64,000 bases of DNA, from assembly GCA_022571515.1 (NCBI GenBank), contig JACZXQ010000010.1, positions 1-64,000 of the forward strand. The letters are read 5' to 3'. The position numbers and the translations under genes were made by a program. The DNA comes from Gemmatimonadota bacterium (lineage in GTDB: Bacteria; Gemmatimonadota; Gemmatimonadetes; Longimicrobiales; Gaopeijiaceae). This document shows, piece after piece, positions 62,530-64,000 of this stretch; within the stretch, counting starts at the first letter, position 1, and each line of letters begins with the position of its first letter. The notes below the pieces were generated by a model. The model saw nothing but the letters and a program-made list of their open reading frames with translations, was not told the DNA's origin and did no database searches.

Positions 62530-63542
62530 TCGCCGGCGAGGCCGAGGTCCTCCTCGAGGTCATGGACCTGTCCATGCATTTTTCTGCACGCGACGGTGCG
62601 TGGGGCCGGGTTCGCGGCTTGGTGAAGGCCGTCGACGGCATCAGCTTCACGATCCGGCGAGGGGAGACCTTGGGCCTGGTCGGGGAGTCGGGATGCGGAA
62701 AGTCCACGACGGCCAGATCACTGCTTCGCCTGCTCGAGCCCACGGGAGGGCGAGTGCTGTTCGACGGCGTCGATGTCCTGTCCATGGACGCACGCACGCT
62801 CCGTGCGTTCCGAGGGCGGGCGCAGATCGTGTTTCAAGATCCGTTTGGGTCGCTCAACCCTCGCTCGACGGCGGGCGGCATGCTCGAGGAGGCGCTGGAG
62901 GTTCACCATCTGGCCGGGGATGCTACCGGCCGGGGGCGGCGGGCCGTGGAGTTACTCGAGTTGGTTGGTTTGCGGGCGGAGCACGCGGGTCGATACCCGC
63001 ACGAATTCAGTGCCGGCCAGCGCCAGCGACTCGGGATCGCGCGCGCACTTTCCGTCGAGCCGGAATTCATTGTGCTCGACGAGGCGGTGTCGGCGTTGGA
63101 TGTGTCGGTGCAAGCTCAGATTCTGAACCTGCTGTCGGACCTCAAGGCCGATCTGGGCCTCGCATACCTGTTCATCGCCCACGATCTGGCGGTAGTCGAG
63201 CATTTGTGCGATCGGGTGGCCGTGATGTATCTGGGCAAGATCGTCGAGACCGGCCCCGCCGAACGGCTCTACCGAGCGCCTAGACACCCCTACACGAAAG
63301 CTCTCCTCTCGGCTGTTCCTTCGCTCGACGCGAAATTTGAGTCAGGTCACGAGCGTATCATGTTGACAGGTGATCCGCCGAGCCCGATGAACCCTCCCTC
63401 TGGGTGTGTGTTTCATCCGCGGTGTTCCCACCCGAAGAAGGACGAAGCGTGCCGCCGTGACATGCCTGACCTCGCAGATTGTGGTGAGGGGTGTTTCGTG
63501 GCCTGCATCAAGGAGCGGTCACGCCTCGGGGGCGGGGCTTGA
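62526..63542 (+). CDS. Dpp/Opp-type ABC transporter ATP-binding protein (DppF-like)
   Basis: 338 aa from the ATG at 62526, overlapping dppD by 4 bp; the long upstream frame is a shadow of dppD. Walker A GESGCGKST, signature SAGQRQRL, Walker B IVLDEAVSALD, and a C-terminal Cys-rich tail. DppF variant residue: DEAVSALD, with Ala-Val replacing the usual Pro-Thr after Glu. The catalytic Glu is kept. No substrate-binding protein gene is in the window. Confidence 0.95.
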   Translation: MIAGEAEVLLEVMDLSMHFSARDGAWGRVRGLVKAVDGISFTIRRGETLGLVGESGCGKSTTARSLLRLLEPTGGRVLFDGVDVLSMDARTLRAFRGRAQIVFQDPFGSLNPRSTAGGMLEEALEVHHLAGDATGRGRRAVELLELVGLRAEHAGRYPHEFSAGQRQRLGIARALSVEPEFIVLDEAVSALDVSVQAQILNLLSDLKADLGLAYLFIAHDLAVVEHLCDRVAVMYLGKIVETGPAERLYRAPRHPYTKALLSAVPSLDAKFESGHERIMLTGDPPSPMNPPSGCVFHPRCSHPKKDEACRRDMPDLADCGEGCFVACIKERSRLGGGA

Positions 63543-63670
63543 CAGTCCCGCGGGAGCACGTTCAGTTTCCGGGCCTTCGCGAAAAAGCGATCGGCGGACA
63601 GCAAGATTACCGGCCCCATCCTGACGATGGGGAACACTAGAAATCGAAACTGCGGCTGGAGGTCCTTTTG

Positions 63671-64000
63671 GTGGGTTTCATGCGAGTCTACAGCGCTCTG
63701 CTCCAGATTCCAGGGCTTGAATCACAAGATCAGACTCTGGGCGAGGGGATCGCCTTCGTCTGGGACGAGACGGGCTTTATGCGCTGGCCTCTCGGGCTTT
63801 GCCTGGTTCTCGGTATCGTGATGATCATCTGGAAGTTCTTCGACCTGGCGGCGAAGAGTTCTCGGACCAAGAAGATTCTCGGTGAGGTGGACGAACTCCT
63901 CTCCGAGCATCGCATCGACGAGGCGCTCGAGGCCACCAGGAACTCCGATGCACCTGCCGCCAAGATTCTGTACGCAGGACTGGAGCGGGCCGAGGAGGGC
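63671..64000 (+). CDS. ExbB/TolQ/MotA-family membrane protein, N-terminal part (cut by window end)
   Basis: 110 codons to the window edge, open. The start is the GTG at 63671, with GGAGG eight bases upstream; an ATG at 63680 is possible. One hydrophobic helix (PLGLCLVLGIVMIIWKFFD) is followed by TKKILGEVDELLSEHRIDEA and AAKILYAGLERAEEG, the typical start of TolQ/ExbB proton-channel proteins. Function (TonB energising, Tol or motility) cannot be told from this part. Confidence 0.75.
   Translation, partial: MGFMRVYSALLQIPGLESQDQTLGEGIAFVWDETGFMRWPLGLCLVLGIVMIIWKFFDLAAKSSRTKKILGEVDELLSEHRIDEALEATRNSDAPAAKILYAGLERAEEG

Noticed and set aside
1-64000. CRISPR array or rRNA genes
   Set aside because: No evenly spaced short repeats and no conserved rRNA segments were seen. 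The only long repeats are the two copies of the HTH module.

Overview
The window is high-GC bacterial chromosome with tightly packed genes, many of them overlapping stop-to-start. The gene set points to a diderm with quinone-based respiration: TonB-dependent receptor, OmpH-type chaperone, PorV-like barrel, Act-type alternative complex III, Tat signals, S9 peptidases, LuxE/LuxC-like pair and an apparent decayed ADOP-type permease tail. I infer Gemmatimonadota or a close relative. No rRNA marker is present to confirm this, and I found no tRNA, rRNA or CRISPR array.

Layout. 1-330: decayed fragments of a group II intron reverse transcriptase and of an ABC permease tail, then a strong hairpin. 404-5549: ECF sigma factor, zinc-finger anti-sigma factor, TonB receptor and outer-membrane barrel. 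5782-11525: small membrane protein, S9 peptidase, NUDIX hydrolase, gamma-glutamyltransferase and UlaG-like hydrolase. 11745-16696: Lon protease with an acidic insert, then a Tat-exported multicopper oxidase paired with a ZIP transporter. 16729-20288: selenophosphate synthetase, SirB1-like protein, YgfZ and ArsC. 20661-26170: OmpH-like and Spy-like exported proteins, a PAS-GGDEF-EAL protein, a YpdA-like reductase and a small coiled-coil protein. 26174-30377: coupled D-aminoacylase, LuxE-like and LuxC-like operon. 30448-33384: AbrB-like regulator, ABC-2 exporter and a hypothetical protein. 33453-37542: MoxR, DUF58 and transglutaminase operon. 37720-45152: complete actABCDEF. 45164-46660: GAF-GGDEF protein. 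46777-52868: accessory island with an AbiEii-like/antitoxin-like/TrmJ-like operon, an IS3-family remnant, and two copies of a roughly 730-bp repeat carrying an HTH gene, each followed by different lipoprotein cargo. 52975-63542: TatA, acyl-CoA dehydrogenase, gcvH, gcvP, UlaG-like hydrolase, LipM-type octanoyltransferase and a four-gene Dpp/Opp ABC transporter. 63671-64000: the start of an ExbB/TolQ/MotA-family protein, cut by the window end.

The strongest single observation is that selD is itself a selenoprotein gene. The in-frame TGA at 17722-17724 lies exactly at the catalytic Cys/Sec position, is preceded by a well-placed start and Shine-Dalgarno sequence, and is followed by a perfect 8-bp hairpin resembling a bacterial SECIS. 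A conventional gene caller starts 28 codons late and loses the active site. Other candidates for new biology are the D-aminoacylase-LuxE-LuxC operon, the multicopper oxidase-ZIP pair, the AbiEii-like nucleotidyltransferase coupled to a tRNA/rRNA methyltransferase, and the repeated HTH-lipoprotein modules bordered by long G tracts.

Functional links: ActA-F carry electrons from quinol to a cytochrome c or oxidase encoded elsewhere. GcvH and GcvP are glycine cleavage subunits, and the nearby LipM-type enzyme probably supplies the octanoyl group for GcvH. The ECF sigma, anti-sigma, receptor and barrel block looks like a surface-uptake regulon. Two GGDEF proteins indicate cyclic-di-GMP signalling.
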